Shown here: piece by piece, positions 1 through 11,443 of the stretch
Layout: each line of letters opens with the position of its first letter
Position numbering within the stretch: position 1 is the first letter of the stretch
Assembly: GCF_900115545.1 (NCBI RefSeq)
Contig: NZ_FOWV01000006.1
Span: 111,235-175,234 of the forward strand
Length of the DNA: 64,000 bases
Reading direction: 5' to 3'
From: Ralstonia sp. NFACC01
GTDB lineage: Bacteria; Pseudomonadota; Gammaproteobacteria; Burkholderiales; Burkholderiaceae
Translations under genes and position numbers: made by a program
Notes under the pieces: model-generated
What the model was told of the DNA's origin: nothing
Database searches by the model: none
What the model saw: only the letters and a program-made list of their open reading frames with translations

Positions 1-144
1 CACGACCATGGCGGCGATGGCAACCACGGCGGTCATCACGACCATGGCGGCGATGGCAACCACGGTGGTGACCACGACCATGGCGAGAATGCCAACCACG
101 GTGGTGACCACGACCATGGCGAGAATGGCAACCACGGCGGCGAG
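1..144 (+). repeat. 36-bp tandem repeat, four copies, in frame
   Basis: Four consecutive 36-bp units begin with CACGACCATGGCG-type sequence at 1, 37, 73 and 109. Copies 1 and 2 are nearly identical; copies 3 and 4 share a GAGAAT replacement. Because 36 is divisible by three, gain or loss of a unit keeps the frame. More copies may lie to the left of the window. Confidence 0.85.
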
Positions 145-285
145 GGTGACGACTCAGGCGGGCACGGTCAGCATCACGGTCAGGACGATGGAGACCGCGG
201 CCAGAACGACAATCATCAAGGCAGCGAAGGCAGCAATACGCACGACAACGGCCAGCAACGCGGCGGTGATGGCGGGCACGACTGA
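1..285 (+). CDS. C-terminal part of a His/Gly/Asp-rich repeat protein (partial)
   Basis: The gene enters from the left edge in frame 1 and ends at TGA 283-285, leaving 94 visible residues. The first 48 are four 12-residue repeats of the type HDHGGDGNHGGH; the rest is a hydrophilic tail rich in Gly, Asp, Asn, Gln and His with no hydrophobic core, so it should be disordered. Clustered HxH patterns suggest divalent metal binding (Ni, Zn or Cu), which is inference from composition. A second frame over the same DNA starts at 8 and encodes an Ala/Thr/Met-rich polypeptide; I prefer frame 1 because its repeat and tail have one consistent composition and the stop is followed by a normal intergenic gap. 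I do not recognise the family. The N-terminus, including any signal peptide, is outside the window. Confidence 0.6.
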   Translation, partial: HDHGGDGNHGGHHDHGGDGNHGGDHDHGENANHGGDHDHGENGNHGGEGDDSGGHGQHHGQDDGDRGQNDNHQGSEGSNTHDNGQQRGGDGGHD

Positions 286-448
286 CCGCTACCCCTTCGG
301 CAGATCGCCCATCGTTGACGCGCCCGAACCCGGCCTCCATATGTGAAACAAGAAGCACTTCCGGAGGCTGGGCGGCCACCCCGCGTCATCGGGGCGGCAG
401 GGCTTTTGGTGTATGCTGGGCCGATGTTTAACGACGCGCGACCGCGCC

Positions 449-1342
449 ATGAATGATCCGTATCCCAGTCCGAAGCCAGCCGACAAACCCCGTACGCTGC
501 TGGAACGCCTGACCGACCTCATCTCGCCCGAGCCCGAATCGCGGGCCGAGCTGCTCGAAATCCTCCAAGACGCCCATGCGCGCAACCTGATCGACGCCGA
601 CTCCTTGTCGATGATCGAAGGCGTCTTCCAGGTCTCAGACCTGTGCGCGCGCGACATCATGATCCCGCGCGCGCAGATGGATGCGCTCAACATCGCCGAC
701 GCGCCGTCAGAATTCATCCCGTTCGTGCAGGAAGCCGCGCATTCGCGCTTCCCCGTCTACGAGGGCAGCCGCGACAACATCATCGGCATCCTGCTCGCCA
801 AGGACCTGCTGCGCTTCTACACCGACGAAGGCTTCGATGTGCGCGACATGCTGCGCCCGGCCGTGTTCATCCCCGAATCCAAGCGACTGAACGTGCTGCT
901 GCGCGACTTCCGCGTCAATCGCAACCACATCGCCATCGTCGTTGACGAATATGGCGGCGTGGCCGGCCTCATCACCATCGAAGATGTGCTCGAGCAGATC
1001 GTCGGCGACATCGAGGACGAATACGACTTCGACCAGGAAGAAGACAACATCCTGCCGACCGCCGATGGCCACATGCGCGTGCGCGGACTGACCGAAATCA
1101 GCCAGTTCAACGAAGCCTTCGGCACACATTTCTCCGACGAAGACGTCGATACCGTGGGCGGACTGCTGTCCAACCACCTGGGCCGCGTGCCACACCGGGG
1201 CGAGAAGATCGTCATGGGCACGCTGCAGTTCGACGTGCTGCGCGCCGATGCGCGCCAGGTGCAGGTGCTGCTCGTGCGCCGCCTCACCACGCCAGCCGGC
1301 GGCAATGCCACGGCCGACACCTCTGGTTCTCACCCCGCCTGA
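449..1342 (+). CDS. corC: CorC/YbeX-like CBS-domain protein
   Basis: A 297-residue cytosolic protein of the HlyC/CorC family, associated with magnesium/cobalt efflux and envelope homeostasis. A pair of CBS domains covers about residues 65-190 (DIMIPRAQMDAL near 69, then HIAIVVDEYGGVAGLITIEDV and the acidic EQIVGDIEDEYD), and a C-terminal CorC_HlyC domain follows at about 205-285. There is no transmembrane DUF21 part, as in E. coli CorC (YbeX). The ATG at 449 gives the family-like start MNDPYPSPK; an in-frame ATG at 413 would add 12 atypical residues. lnt begins 8 bases after the stop, the classical ybeX-lnt pairing, so co-transcription is likely. Confidence 0.93.
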   Translation: MNDPYPSPKPADKPRTLLERLTDLISPEPESRAELLEILQDAHARNLIDADSLSMIEGVFQVSDLCARDIMIPRAQMDALNIADAPSEFIPFVQEAAHSRFPVYEGSRDNIIGILLAKDLLRFYTDEGFDVRDMLRPAVFIPESKRLNVLLRDFRVNRNHIAIVVDEYGGVAGLITIEDVLEQIVGDIEDEYDFDQEEDNILPTADGHMRVRGLTEISQFNEAFGTHFSDEDVDTVGGLLSNHLGRVPHRGEKIVMGTLQFDVLRADARQVQVLLVRRLTTPAGGNATADTSGSHPA

Positions 1343-1349
1343 TCCTTCC

Positions 1350-2918
1350 GTGCCCGCTCAGTTCTCTTCCCCTGCCGCACCGTCCCGTCGGCAGGACGCC
1401 CAAGCTGTGCCGCTCGCGCGGCTGCGTTTTGCGATGCCGCTGGCAGCGCTGCTTGGCGTCATGCATACGCTGTCGTTCGCGCCGAACCACTGGTGGTGGC
1501 TGCAGATCCTCTCGCTGACGGGGCTGGCCGCGCTCGTGCAGCGCGCCCCGCGTTTGCGTGATGCAGCATGGGTTGGCTATGCGTTCGGGCTCGGCTGGTT
1601 CCTGTCGGGCGTCTGGTGGCTCTATATCAGCATGCACGTCTACGGCGACATGCCGGCATGGATGGCCGCGCTGGCCGTGCTGCTGTTCGCTGGCTATCTG
1701 GCGCTGCATCCGGCGCTGGCGGTGTGGGCATGGCAGTGGCTAACACGACGCGGACGGTGGTCCGGCACCGCATCCGCGCTGGTATTTGGCGCGGCATGGG
1801 CCGTCACGGAGTGGCTGCGCGGCACGGTCTGGACAGGCTTTCCCTGGATCAACGGCGGCTACGCGCACACCGATGGCCCACTGGCCGGTTATGCACCGCT
1901 GGTGGGCGTCTACGGCATCGTGCTGATCGCCGCAGTGCTGGCGGGTCTGCTGTGTGTCGCGGCCGAGCGCCGCCTGCACTGGCTGGCAGGCATCGCGGGT
2001 GCGCTTGTGCTGGTAGCGGGCTTGCCGCTGCACGGCATTGCGTGGACAGAACCCGTGGGCAAACCCATTTCCGTACGCCTCTTGCAGGGCAATGTGCCGC
2101 AGGACGTGAAGTTCCAGCAGACCGGCATCGAGCGCTCGCTGGAGCTGTACACCAAGATGGTCACCGCGAAGCCCGCGCAACTCGTGGTCACGCCCGAGAC
2201 GGCCTTCCCGATCATGATTCAGGAGATGCCGCAGGAGATCGCGCTGGCCATCCGTACCTACGTCGATACCACCGGCTCCAGCGTGCTCTTTGGAGCCGCC
2301 AGCGAGGACTCGCGTGTCGACTACACCAACAGCGTGTTCGGCGTCGGCCCGCAATTCCAAGGCGTCTACCGCTACAACAAGCACCACCTCGTGCCCTTCG
2401 GCGAGTTCATCCCCTTCGGTTTCCACTGGTTCGTCAACATGATGAACATGCCGCTGGGCGACTTCCGGCGCGGCCTGCCCGTGCAGCCGCCCATGGCGGT
2501 GGCCGACCAGCGTGTCGCGCCCAACATCTGCTACGAGGATTTGTTTGGCGAGGAAATTGCCGCCTCGCTGCGGCATGCGGATCAGCCCGCCACGATGCTC
2601 GCGAACGTGACGAATCTTGCGTGGTTTGGCGACACGATCGCGTTGGACCAGCACCTGCAGATCTCGCGCATGCGCGCACTGGAAACGGGCCGTCCGATGC
2701 TGCGCGCCACCAACACGGGGGCGACCGCCGTGGTGCGGCCCGACGGCAGCGTACAGGCCCGTCTGCCCGTCTTCACGCTTGGCACATTGCAGACCGACGT
2801 GCAAGGCACGCAAGGCCTGACGCCATTCGTGCGGACCGGCAACGCGCCCGCGCTGGGCCTGGGCGCGCTGGTTCTGCTGGTGGCATTCGTGCGCCGCCGC
2901 CGGGCTTCGGCAGATTGA
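1350..2918 (+). CDS. lnt: Apolipoprotein N-acyltransferase
   Basis: Inner-membrane enzyme that adds the third acyl chain to the N-terminal cysteine of lipoproteins, the last step of lipoprotein maturation. About 522 residues from the GTG at 1350, which lies 8 bases after the corC stop. The N-terminal half has roughly six hydrophobic membrane segments; the periplasmic nitrilase-like domain carries the expected catalytic triad Glu283 (TPETAFP), Lys344 ([12 protein letters not shown]) and Cys394 (NICYEDLFG), closely matching E267/K335/C387 of E. coli Lnt. A final hydrophobic helix precedes a basic RRRR tail. No ATG suits the family start, so the GTG is a choice; an upstream ATG at 1305 would overlap corC. 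Confidence 0.93.
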   Translation: MPAQFSSPAAPSRRQDAQAVPLARLRFAMPLAALLGVMHTLSFAPNHWWWLQILSLTGLAALVQRAPRLRDAAWVGYAFGLGWFLSGVWWLYISMHVYGDMPAWMAALAVLLFAGYLALHPALAVWAWQWLTRRGRWSGTASALVFGAAWAVTEWLRGTVWTGFPWINGGYAHTDGPLAGYAPLVGVYGIVLIAAVLAGLLCVAAERRLHWLAGIAGALVLVAGLPLHGIAWTEPVGKPISVRLLQGNVPQDVKFQQTGIERSLELYTKMVTAKPAQLVVTPETAFPIMIQEMPQEIALAIRTYVDTTGSSVLFGAASEDSRVDYTNSVFGVGPQFQGVYRYNKHHLVPFGEFIPFGFHWFVNMMNMPLGDFRRGLPVQPPMAVADQRVAPNICYEDLFGEEIAASLRHADQPATMLANVTNLAWFGDTIALDQHLQISRMRALETGRPMLRATNTGATAVVRPDGSVQARLPVFTLGTLQTDVQGTQGLTPFVRTGNAPALGLGALVLLVAFVRRRRASAD

Positions 2919-3093
2919 TCGTTCAGCGTCCGGAGGGCTTTCGAGCCACTTTCCGGAGTCGCTGACAAAAAACGCTAAAATTCAACGTTTTACGGCGGGC
3001 ACGGAGCCAGGCGCTTCTCGTGCCCGCCGCTGCATTCCACCGTCGCGCGGCGCAACGCACGTTCCGTGCCGCCGCGGACCAACGGGTACCACC

Positions 3094-4076
<983 letters not shown>

Positions 4077-4080
<4 letters not shown>

Positions 4081-4736
4081 CGGCCAACCGAGCACGGCGT
4101 GGCCTGGCGCTGCTGACGGCAGCGTCCATCGCCGCGCTGGCGCTACCGGCGAGCGTCGCGCAAGCGGCGCGGCATCGCACGTCCAAGGCGGCATCGACGG
4201 AGAAGGTTTTTGTCGTGCCCAGCACCCTGACGCAGCTTTGCGTGGCCGATTCCAAGCCGCTTCAGCAAGCGCTGAGCACAGCGTGGACGCCACCGCCGCC
4301 GTCGATCGATCAATGGACGAGCCTGGTGCGCACGATGGCCTGCGACCTGTCGGGCGCGCGTGACCTCGGCTGGCATCGCGTGCCGTTGCGCACGTATGCG
4401 ACGGCCCTGCGCTTCCCACTCACGTGGGTGGAGTGGCAAGGCACCGGCGCAAAGGCACAGCGCCGTGCGCGGGTGTTCCGCTCGGCGGGGCAACTGCCGA
4501 GCCGTCTGGAATTCAACGTATCCGGCACGCTGCAAGAGGTGCGTTACGACGCGCGCCGCGGCTTGCTGTCGGCCCGCTTCCTGCGCCGCGATGCGGCTGC
4601 GCCCGGCACCACCCCTGCGCCGATTGCACCGCCTCCGCCGCCGGGCCAGTGCGCCGGCACGCAATTGCAGTTCCAGCAGCAGAACGGCGTGTGGCTGCTG
4701 TCGGGTGTGGAGCCCGTGCCCGGCTCGCCCTGCTGA
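4077..4736 (+). CDS. Exported protein of unknown function between glyQ and glyS
   Basis: 219 residues starting at the ATG that overlaps the glyQ stop by four bases. The N-terminus is a signal peptide: basic MTANRARR, a hydrophobic stretch ([17 protein letters not shown]) and a likely cut after AQA. The mature part has no domain I recognise. It carries cysteines near residues 56, 88, 199 and at the very C-terminus, so periplasmic disulphides are possible, and a Pro-rich segment (PIAPPPPPG) before the last 30 residues. Location predicts periplasm or secretion, with no functional link to tRNA charging. The base composition matches its neighbours. Confidence 0.85.
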
Positions 4737-4822
4737 TCACTGAACCGAACAACACAACGTACCGCCGCAACTGATCTGAACACCAAGCGGCGCAGAACAA
4801 CGACGTCACCGATTCAAACGCT

Positions 4823-6916
4823 ATGTCCACCCTCCTGATCGAACTGCTGACCGAAGAACTGCCGCCCAAGGCACTGGCCCGCCTGGGCGAGGCGTTTGCG
4901 CGCGGCCTGTTTGACGGTCTGTCGGCACAAGGCCTGCTCGAAGAGGGCGCCGCCGTGGAAGGTTTTGCCACGCCGCGCCGCCTGGCCGCATCGATCACCG
5001 GCGTGCGCCGCACCGCGCCCGATCGCGAACTGCGCGAGAAGGTGCTGCCCGTGACCATCGCCTTCGATGCCGAGGGCAAACCCGCCGCGCCGCTCGTCAA
5101 GAAGCTGGCCGCGCTGGCCAAGACCGTGGGCGTGGACGCCATCGCCCCTGAATCGCTCGAACGCGCGCCTGACGGCAAGACCGAAGCGCTGTTCTATCGC
5201 TATACCGCGCGCGGCGCCGTGCTGGCCGACGGCCTGCAGACGGCACTGTCGCAGACCATCGCCAACCTTCCGATCCCGAAGGTGATGACGTATCAGCGCC
5301 CGAACGGCGAGAACGTTCAGTTCGTGCGCCCGGCGCACAAGCTGATCGCCCTGCTCGACAGCGAAGTCATCCCTGTCAGCGCATTTGGCCTGCAATCGGG
5401 CAACGTGACACTGGGCCACCGTTTCCTGTCGGCCGGCGAAATCGTCATCCAAAATGCCACGTCGTATGCGAGCACGCTGGAGTCGCAGGGCAAAGTCATC
5501 GCCAGCTATGGCAAGCGCAAGGAAGCCATCCGCGCCGAGCTGCTCAAGACCGCCGGCGCCGATACGGTGGTCATGCCCGAAGCGCTGCTCGACGAGGTGA
5601 ACGCGCTGGTCGAATGGCCCGTGGTCTACCCCTGCCATTTCGAGGAAGCGTTCCTCGCCGTGCCGCAGGAGTGCCTGATCCTGACCATGCAGACCAACCA
5701 GAAGTACTTTGCGCTGACCGATGCACAAGGCCACCTGCGCAACCGCTTCCTGATCGTCTCGAACATCGCCACGGGCACGCCCGAGGCCATCATTCAAGGC
5801 AACGAACGCGTGGTCCGCCCGCGCCTGGCCGACGCGCGCTTCTTCTTCGAGCAGGACAAGAAGAAGCCGCTGGCCGATCGCGTGCCGCTGCTCGCGCGCG
5901 TGGTCTATCACAACAAGATCGGCACGCAGCTTGAGCGCGTGTCGCGCCTGCAAGCCATCGCGGGCCAACTCGCGGAGAAGCTCGGTGCGGATGTAACACA
6001 CGCCTCGCGCGGCGCGTTGCTGGCCAAGGCCGATCTGCTGACCGACATGGTGGGCGAGTTCCCCGAGCTGCAGGGCACGATGGGCACCTACTACGCCCGC
6101 CACGACGGCGAACCCGACGACGTGGCGCTGGCCTGCTCCGAACACTACCAACCGCGCTTTGCCGGCGACGCGCTGCCCAGCACCGCCACCGGTACGGCGG
6201 TGGCATTGGCCGACAAGCTGGAAACGCTGGTTGGTATCTGGGGCATCGGCCTGCAACCCACGGGGGAGAAAGACCCGTTCGCGCTGCGCCGCCACGCCCT
6301 GGGCATCCTGCGCATGCTGATCGAGAAGCCGCTCGCGCTCACGATCGACGATGCCCTGCAGATTGCCGCTGCCAGCTTCGACGGCATCGCCGCTGTCAAA
6401 CCGGACCTGGCCGCCATCTCCGACTTCCTGTACGACCGCCTGCGCGGCTACCTGAAGGACAAGGGCTACAGCACCAACGAGGTGGAAGCCGTGGTGAGCC
6501 AGCGGCCGCAGCGCCTGGACGACATCGTTGCGCGCCTCGAAGCCGTGCGCGCCTTTGCTGCCCTGCCGCAGGCAGAAGCGCTGGCCGCCGCCAACAAGCG
6601 CATCACCAACATCCTGAAGAAAACCGACGTGGCCATTGGTGCCGTGCAGCCGCAACTGCTCAAGGAAGACGCCGAGCGTGCCCTGCACCAGGCCGTGGCC
6701 TTGTCGGAGCCGCAGGTGCACGATGCCTTCGCACGCGGCGATTTCACCACCGCGCTCAAGACGTTGGCCGGCCTGCGCGAAGCGGTCGACACGTTCTTCG
6801 ACGGCGTGATGGTGATGGCCGACGACACCGCGCTGCGCGACAACCGCCTCGCGCTGCTGGCTGAACTGCACGGACTGATGAACCGCGTGGCGGACATCTC
6901 CAAGCTGGCCGCCTGA
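4823..6916 (+). CDS. glyS: Glycyl-tRNA synthetase beta subunit
   Basis: tRNA-recognition subunit that pairs with GlyQ. 697 residues, the normal family length (~690). It opens with the characteristic [16 protein letters not shown] and contains blocks such as [35 protein letters not shown] and [19 protein letters not shown], with a DALR-like anticodon-binding region toward the C-terminus. It lies 86 bases after the unknown exported gene. gmhB follows after 31 bases. Confidence 0.97.
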   Translation: MSTLLIELLTEELPPKALARLGEAFARGLFDGLSAQGLLEEGAAVEGFATPRRLAASITGVRRTAPDRELREKVLPVTIAFDAEGKPAAPLVKKLAALAKTVGVDAIAPESLERAPDGKTEALFYRYTARGAVLADGLQTALSQTIANLPIPKVMTYQRPNGENVQFVRPAHKLIALLDSEVIPVSAFGLQSGNVTLGHRFLSAGEIVIQNATSYASTLESQGKVIASYGKRKEAIRAELLKTAGADTVVMPEALLDEVNALVEWPVVYPCHFEEAFLAVPQECLILTMQTNQKYFALTDAQGHLRNRFLIVSNIATGTPEAIIQGNERVVRPRLADARFFFEQDKKKPLADRVPLLARVVYHNKIGTQLERVSRLQAIAGQLAEKLGADVTHASRGALLAKADLLTDMVGEFPELQGTMGTYYARHDGEPDDVALACSEHYQPRFAGDALPSTATGTAVALADKLETLVGIWGIGLQPTGEKDPFALRRHALGILRMLIEKPLALTIDDALQIAAASFDGIAAVKPDLAAISDFLYDRLRGYLKDKGYSTNEVEAVVSQRPQRLDDIVARLEAVRAFAALPQAEALAAANKRITNILKKTDVAIGAVQPQLLKEDAERALHQAVALSEPQVHDAFARGDFTTALKTLAGLREAVDTFFDGVMVMADDTALRDNRLALLAELHGLMNRVADISKLAA

Positions 6917-6947
6917 TCGGCACCCCAAGCACCGTTCGGAGCCCACC

Positions 6948-7526
6948 ATGCCCCACGTTCCCAAACTGGTGATTCTCGACCGCGATGGCGTCATCAACCA
7001 CGACAGCGACCAGTTCATCAAGTCGCCTGACGAGTGGATCGCCCTCGACGGCAGCCTGGAAGCCATTGCCGAGCTGAATCAGGCCGGCTACCAGGTGGTG
7101 GTGGCAACTAACCAGTCGGGCATCGGACGCGGCCTGTTCGAGGCCGCCGCGCTCAACGCCATGCACGAGAAGATGTACAAGGCGCTGGCCACCTATGGTG
7201 GGCGCATCGACGCCGTCTTCTTCTGCCCGCACACCGCCGCCGATGCGTGCGAGTGCCGCAAGCCCAAGTCCGGCATGCTCCGCGAGATAGCACGCCGCTT
7301 CGACATGGACCTGACGGGCGTGCCGGTCGTGGGTGACTCACTGCGTGACCTGCAAGCCGGTGTCGAAGTTGGTGCCGTACCTCACCTCGTACTGACCGGC
7401 AAGGGCGCCAAGACCCGCGATGCCGGTGACCTGCCCCCAGGCACCCAGATTCATCAGGACTTGCGTGCGTTTGCGCGTGCGCTGCTATCCCCTGCGCCCC
7501 AGGGCACGCCCACGCGCGCCCCTTGA
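6948..7526 (+). CDS. gmhB: D-glycero-beta-D-manno-heptose 1,7-bisphosphate 7-phosphatase
   Basis: HAD-superfamily phosphatase of ADP-heptose synthesis for the LPS inner core. 192 residues. Motif I is LDRDGVIN with nucleophile Asp11 and acid/base Asp13; motif II is the Thr of VVATNQSG; motif IV is GDSLRDLQAG around Asp130. The zinc loop specific to GmhB is complete: Cys93-x-His95 ... Cys101-x-Cys103 (FFCPHTAADACECRKPKSG). It is followed at once by plsC, so two envelope-lipid genes are adjacent. The protein is cytosolic. Confidence 0.93.
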   Translation: MPHVPKLVILDRDGVINHDSDQFIKSPDEWIALDGSLEAIAELNQAGYQVVVATNQSGIGRGLFEAAALNAMHEKMYKALATYGGRIDAVFFCPHTAADACECRKPKSGMLREIARRFDMDLTGVPVVGDSLRDLQAGVEVGAVPHLVLTGKGAKTRDAGDLPPGTQIHQDLRAFARALLSPAPQGTPTRAP

Positions 7527-7537
7527 ATTCGCCCCCA

Positions 7538-8290
7538 ATGACTTTTATCCGTTCGCTGCTGTACCTGGTTTTCCTGATCGTATGGACACCGATTTACGCG
7601 GTGGCCTGCTTCATCGTCTTTCCGTTCATGAACCCGCACCGCCGTTTCTGGATGGTGTCCGGCTGGACGAAGTCTGCAATCTGGATGGCGCGCTGGCTGC
7701 TCGGCATCCGCTGGCAATACCAGGGCTGGGAGCACATCGAGGAAGCCGTCGCCACCAACAAGCAGGTGGTACTGCTTTCCAAGCATCAGTCAGCGTGGGA
7801 AACCATGGCCTTTGTCGCGACCATGCCGCGCCCGCTGTGCTACGTCTTCAAGCGCGAACTGCTGTATGTGCCGTTCTTTGGATGGGCGCTCGGCATGCTC
7901 AAAATGGTGCACATCAACCGCAAGGACGGCGCCAATGCGTTCACCTCGGTCGCGCGCCAGGGCAAAGAGCGCCTTGCAGACGGCGCATGGGTGATCATGT
8001 TTCCGGAGGGCACGCGCACGCGCTCGGGCGACCCCAAACCGCGCTACAAGAGCGGCGGCGCGCGCTTTGCCGTGGATACCGGCGCATGGGTCATCCCCAT
8101 CGCACACAACTCCGGCCGCGTGTGGCCGCGCAATTCGTTCCTGAAGCATCCGGGCTTGATCACCCTGTCGGTCGGGCCGGCCATTCCGAGCGCTGGCAAG
8201 ACCAGCGACGAGCTCAACCGCGAAGTCGAAGCGTGGATCGAAACAGAAATGCGTAGAATCGACGCCGATAGCTACCGCGAGCACGCATGA
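7538..8290 (+). CDS. plsC: 1-acyl-sn-glycerol-3-phosphate acyltransferase
   Basis: Membrane enzyme converting lysophosphatidate to phosphatidate in phospholipid synthesis. 250 residues with a strong N-terminal membrane helix (LLYLVFLIVWTPIYAVACFIVF). The acyltransferase motif is HQSAWE (His83, Glu88), so the usual HX4D is HX4E here. The phosphate-binding motif FPEGTRT is at 155-161. I chose ATG 7538, 11 bases after the gmhB stop; a TTG at 7523 overlapping gmhB is possible. The stop overlaps the next start (ATGA), which argues for translational coupling. Confidence 0.92.
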   Translation: MTFIRSLLYLVFLIVWTPIYAVACFIVFPFMNPHRRFWMVSGWTKSAIWMARWLLGIRWQYQGWEHIEEAVATNKQVVLLSKHQSAWETMAFVATMPRPLCYVFKRELLYVPFFGWALGMLKMVHINRKDGANAFTSVARQGKERLADGAWVIMFPEGTRTRSGDPKPRYKSGGARFAVDTGAWVIPIAHNSGRVWPRNSFLKHPGLITLSVGPAIPSAGKTSDELNREVEAWIETEMRRIDADSYREHA

Positions 8291-9165
8291 AACTGCTGCG
8301 CCCACCGACTTCGCCCACCCCCGCCGACAGCGTCCAACTCGAGCTGCCGCTGCTCGCGCCCGAAGCCCCGTCGCCATCGCAGCCGTCTGACGCGTCCCTC
8401 CTCGCCCCGCCCGCACTCGATTTTTCCACCGCACCGCTCGGCCCCAACCAGCGCCGGCTGACGCTGGGCGAGCGCGCGCTCATATATAACCTCAAGCGTT
8501 CGTCGCGGCGCACCATCGGCTTTGTCATCGATGACCGCGGCTTGTCGATCACGGCTCCGCGCTGGGTGACGCTCGCCGAGATCGAACACGCCATCGCCGA
8601 AAAGCAGAAGTGGATCTTCGCCAAGCTGGCCGAATGGCGCACGAGTGCCGCACGCCGCATGCTGCCGCCCATGGAGTGGCAGGACGGCGCCGCGCTGCCC
8701 TTCCTCGGCAAGACGATCACGCTCAAGCTGGAATCGCCCATCGGCGCATTGATGTTTGATGCCGACACCAGCGTGCTGCACCTGGGCCTGCCGCCCACCA
8801 CCACGGAGCAGCAGATCAAGGACCGCGTGCAAGGCTGGCTGCAGACGCAGGCTCGACGCCTTTTCGGCGAGCGCCTTGAGGTGTATGCCGAGCGCCTGGG
8901 CGTGCGGCATAGCGCGTATGCGCTGTCCTCCGCCGCCACGCGCTGGGGAAGCTGCACCGCTGACGGCAAGATCCGCCTGAACTGGCGCCTCGTGCATTTC
9001 CCGCTGAGCTTGATCGACTACGTGGTTGCGCACGAGCTGGCGCATCTCAAGGAGATGAACCACAGCCCGCGCTTCTGGGACACCGTGGAGTCGATCTTTC
9101 CTGAGTTTCGCGAGGCGCGGGAGCAGCTGCGCTCGCATCCGCCGGAATACTTGCCGGCGTTCTGA
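8287..9165 (+). CDS. YgjP-family (M48-like) zinc metallopeptidase
   Basis: A 292-residue predicted metallopeptidase of the YgjP/DUF45 family. The zinc site is HELAH at 249-253 with the third ligand in MNHSPRFW (His259), and it has the family RWGSC block at 219-223. The first ~50 residues are Pro/Ala/Ser-rich and look unstructured, an extension beyond the usual ~230-residue family. There is no signal peptide, so it is probably cytosolic. It overlaps plsC by four bases. The substrate of this family is not established. Confidence 0.88.
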   Translation: MKLLRPPTSPTPADSVQLELPLLAPEAPSPSQPSDASLLAPPALDFSTAPLGPNQRRLTLGERALIYNLKRSSRRTIGFVIDDRGLSITAPRWVTLAEIEHAIAEKQKWIFAKLAEWRTSAARRMLPPMEWQDGAALPFLGKTITLKLESPIGALMFDADTSVLHLGLPPTTTEQQIKDRVQGWLQTQARRLFGERLEVYAERLGVRHSAYALSSAATRWGSCTADGKIRLNWRLVHFPLSLIDYVVAHELAHLKEMNHSPRFWDTVESIFPEFREAREQLRSHPPEYLPAF

Positions 9166-9283
9166 CTCGCCCGCCGACGCCGCTGCCACGGATGCGTCGG
9201 CAGCAAAACATGCTTGCCCTGCAGGCTCCGCCACACCCCCCTACAATATTGCCTTCCCGCAGTTCTCCAGGAAGGAAACCCCC

Positions 9284-9691
9284 ATGCGAATGCTCCACAC
9301 CATGCTGCGCGTCGGCGACTTGCAGCGCTCGATCGACTTCTACACCAACGTGCTCGGCATGCAGCTGCTGCGCACCAGCGACAACCCTGAATACAAGTAC
9401 TCGCTGGCGTTCGTCGGTTACGGCCCGGAAGCCGGCAACACGGTCATCGAACTGACCTACAACTACGGCGTGAGCGAGTACGAACTCGGCACGGCATTTG
9501 GGCACCTGGCCATCGAGGTCGACAATGCCGCGCAGGCCTGCGACCAGATCCGCAACGCAGGCGGCAAGGTCACGCGTGAGGCGGGCCCGGTCAAGGGCGG
9601 CAGCACCATCATCGCGTTTGTGGAAGATCCGGACGGCTACAAGATCGAGCTGATTCAGGCGCGCTCGATGCCCGATGGCAACCGCCACTGA
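9284..9691 (+). CDS. gloA: Lactoylglutathione lyase (glyoxalase I)
   Basis: Isomerises the methylglyoxal-glutathione hemithioacetal to S-lactoylglutathione for methylglyoxal detoxification. 135 residues, the size of E. coli GloA. All four metal ligands are present at the E. coli positions: His5, Glu56, His74 and Glu122. A good ribosome-binding site (AGGAAGG) lies 9-15 bases upstream, and a TACAAT box at 9242-9247 may be the promoter -10. The last 17 bases overlap the start of the next gene. Confidence 0.96.
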   Translation: MRMLHTMLRVGDLQRSIDFYTNVLGMQLLRTSDNPEYKYSLAFVGYGPEAGNTVIELTYNYGVSEYELGTAFGHLAIEVDNAAQACDQIRNAGGKVTREAGPVKGGSTIIAFVEDPDGYKIELIQARSMPDGNRH

Positions 9692-10580
9692 CGCGATCCG
9701 CCGGCCGCTGGACGGCACCGCCATCGGCCTGATGGTGGTGCTGTGCATGTGCTGGGGCTTTCAGCAGGTCGCCATCAAGGTGGCCGCGCACGACGTGGGC
9801 CCCGTCATGCAGGCCGGTGTGCGCTCGGCCATCGCGTCGGTCCTGGTGTTCGCGTTTGCGCTCTGGCGCGGCACGTGCCTGTCGTTGCGCGACGGCACGC
9901 TGGCCGGCGGCCTGATGGCCGGCGTGCTGTTCGGCGTCGAGTTCCTGTGCATCTTCATCGGGCTGGGCTACACGACCGCCTCACGCATGGCGGTGTTCCT
10001 CTACACCGCGCCCATCTTCACCGCGCTCGGCCTGCATTTCTTTGTGCCGGGCGAGCACCTGCGCCCGCGGCAGTGGACGGGCATCGGCATTGCATTTGCG
10101 GGGATCGTGCTGGCGTTTGCCGATGGTGTCCTGCACCCGGCGGCCGGGCCGTCGACCTCGTTGGGTGACGCGCTGGGCGTGGTGGCGGGCGCGCTGTGGG
10201 GCGCGACGACCATCGTCGTGCGGGCAAGCAAGCTTTCCGAAGCACCGGCGGCGAAGACGCTGCTGTATCAGCTGGCCGTCTCGGCCGTGCTACTGCTGTT
10301 GATGGCCGCGGGCACTGGCCAGGCCTTTACCGCGAACCTCACACCAACCGCGCTGGCCAGCCTCGCCTACCAGTCCGTGCTGATTGCGTTCGCCAGTTAC
10401 CTGACATGGTTCTGGCTGCTGCGCCGTTACCTGGCGTCGCGGTTGTCCGTGTTCTCGTTCCTGACGCCGCTGTTTGGCGTGGCGTTTGGCGTGCTGCTGT
10501 TGCACGAGCCGGTGGGCCTGCGGTTTGCGCTGGCGGCAACGCTCGTGCTGTCGGGCATCCTGCTCGTCAATCTTCGCTAA
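9675..10580 (+). CDS. EamA/DMT-family membrane transporter
   Basis: A 301-residue inner-membrane protein of the drug/metabolite transporter superfamily, with about ten hydrophobic helices arranged as two EamA repeats (about 15-145 and 160-300). The substrate cannot be read from the sequence. The ATG at 9675 overlaps gloA by 17 bases; a later start near [10 protein letters not shown] would clip the first helix. It converges on rsmA, with a 14-base overlap of the 3' ends and no room for a terminator between them. Confidence 0.9.
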   Translation: MATATDAIRRPLDGTAIGLMVVLCMCWGFQQVAIKVAAHDVGPVMQAGVRSAIASVLVFAFALWRGTCLSLRDGTLAGGLMAGVLFGVEFLCIFIGLGYTTASRMAVFLYTAPIFTALGLHFFVPGEHLRPRQWTGIGIAFAGIVLAFADGVLHPAAGPSTSLGDALGVVAGALWGATTIVVRASKLSEAPAAKTLLYQLAVSAVLLLLMAAGTGQAFTANLTPTALASLAYQSVLIAFASYLTWFWLLRRYLASRLSVFSFLTPLFGVAFGVLLLHEPVGLRFALAATLVLSGILLVNLR

Positions 10581-11412
10581 GGGCGGAAACGCTGCCGGCG
10601 ATGCGGTTGGCCGGCAGCGCATTCGCCACCGCCACGAAATCTTCTACCGGCACTTCTTCTGCGCGGCGGCCCAGATCAAAGCCAAGCGCTTCGAAATCGA
10701 TCACGTCGCGCAGCGCCCCCAGCGTGTTGCGCAGCACCTTGCGCCGCTGCGAAAACGCCATCGTCACCACCGTGCCGAGCGCGCGCATGTCGACCGGCGC
10801 ATACGGCGACTTGTCGGCCGGCCAAGGAATCATCCGCACCACCGCCGAATCCACCTTGGGCGGCGGGTTGAACGAGCCCGGCGGCACATCCAGCACCAGC
10901 TCCATGTAGTACCGCACCTGCAGCATCACCGACAGCCGGCTGAACGCCTTGCTGCCCGGCGCGGCCACCATGCGGTCGACCACCTCTTTCTGCAGCATGA
11001 AGTGCTGATCGCGCACGCGGTCGGCGAACGTGGCGAGGTGAAACAGCAGCGGGCTGGAGATGTTGTACGGCAGGTTGCCAACAATGCGCAGCGGCCGCCC
11101 AACCTCCACCAGCGAACCGAAATCGAACGCCAGCGCATCGCCTGCATGCACGATCAGCCGATCGCCGAAACGCTTCTGCAAGCGCGCGACGAGGTCACGA
11201 TCCAACTCGACCACCTGCAGCGTGCGCACGCGCTCCATGAGCGGCACGGTGAGCGCGCCGAGACCTGGGCCAATTTCGACGAGCACGTCGTCGGGCTTTG
11301 GATCAATGGCGGCAACGATGGCGTGGATCACGCCGTCATCGACCAGAAAGTTCTGGCCGAAGCGCTTGCGGGCTTGGTGCCCCTGGTGAACGCCGGTCGT
11401 GGATCGTGCCAT
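10567..11412 (-). CDS. rsmA: 16S rRNA (A1518/A1519) dimethyltransferase
   Basis: Dimethylates two adjacent adenines in the 3'-terminal hairpin of 16S rRNA using SAM (KsgA). 281 residues. Diagnostic blocks: KRFGQNFL near the N-terminus, the SAM-binding [10 protein letters not shown], and the catalytic NLPYNIS. It is the last gene of the lptD-surA-pdxA-rsmA cluster, 31 bases after pdxA, an arrangement shared with many proteobacteria. Confidence 0.97.
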   Translation of the reverse strand: MARSTTGVHQGHQARKRFGQNFLVDDGVIHAIVAAIDPKPDDVLVEIGPGLGALTVPLMERVRTLQVVELDRDLVARLQKRFGDRLIVHAGDALAFDFGSLVEVGRPLRIVGNLPYNISSPLLFHLATFADRVRDQHFMLQKEVVDRMVAAPGSKAFSRLSVMLQVRYYMELVLDVPPGSFNPPPKVDSAVVRMIPWPADKSPYAPVDMRALGTVVTMAFSQRRKVLRNTLGALRDVIDFEALGFDLGRRAEEVPVEDFVAVANALPANRIAGSVSALSED

Positions 11413-11443
11413 TGCGAACTCGAAATCGAAAAGGTGAAGAAAC

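Noticed and set aside
1-144. Tandem repeat as a CRISPR array
   Set aside because: Units are contiguous without unique spacers and encode in-frame protein repeats.
8-346. Ala/Thr/Met-rich reading frame over the 5' repeat
   Set aside because: It is the +1 shadow of the His/Gly/Asp repeat frame and runs past the natural stop at 285 into the gap before corC.
4814-7066. 750-codon minus-strand frame opposite glyS
   Set aside because: Long antisense frames are common in GC-rich codon usage; glyS on the plus strand is unmistakable.
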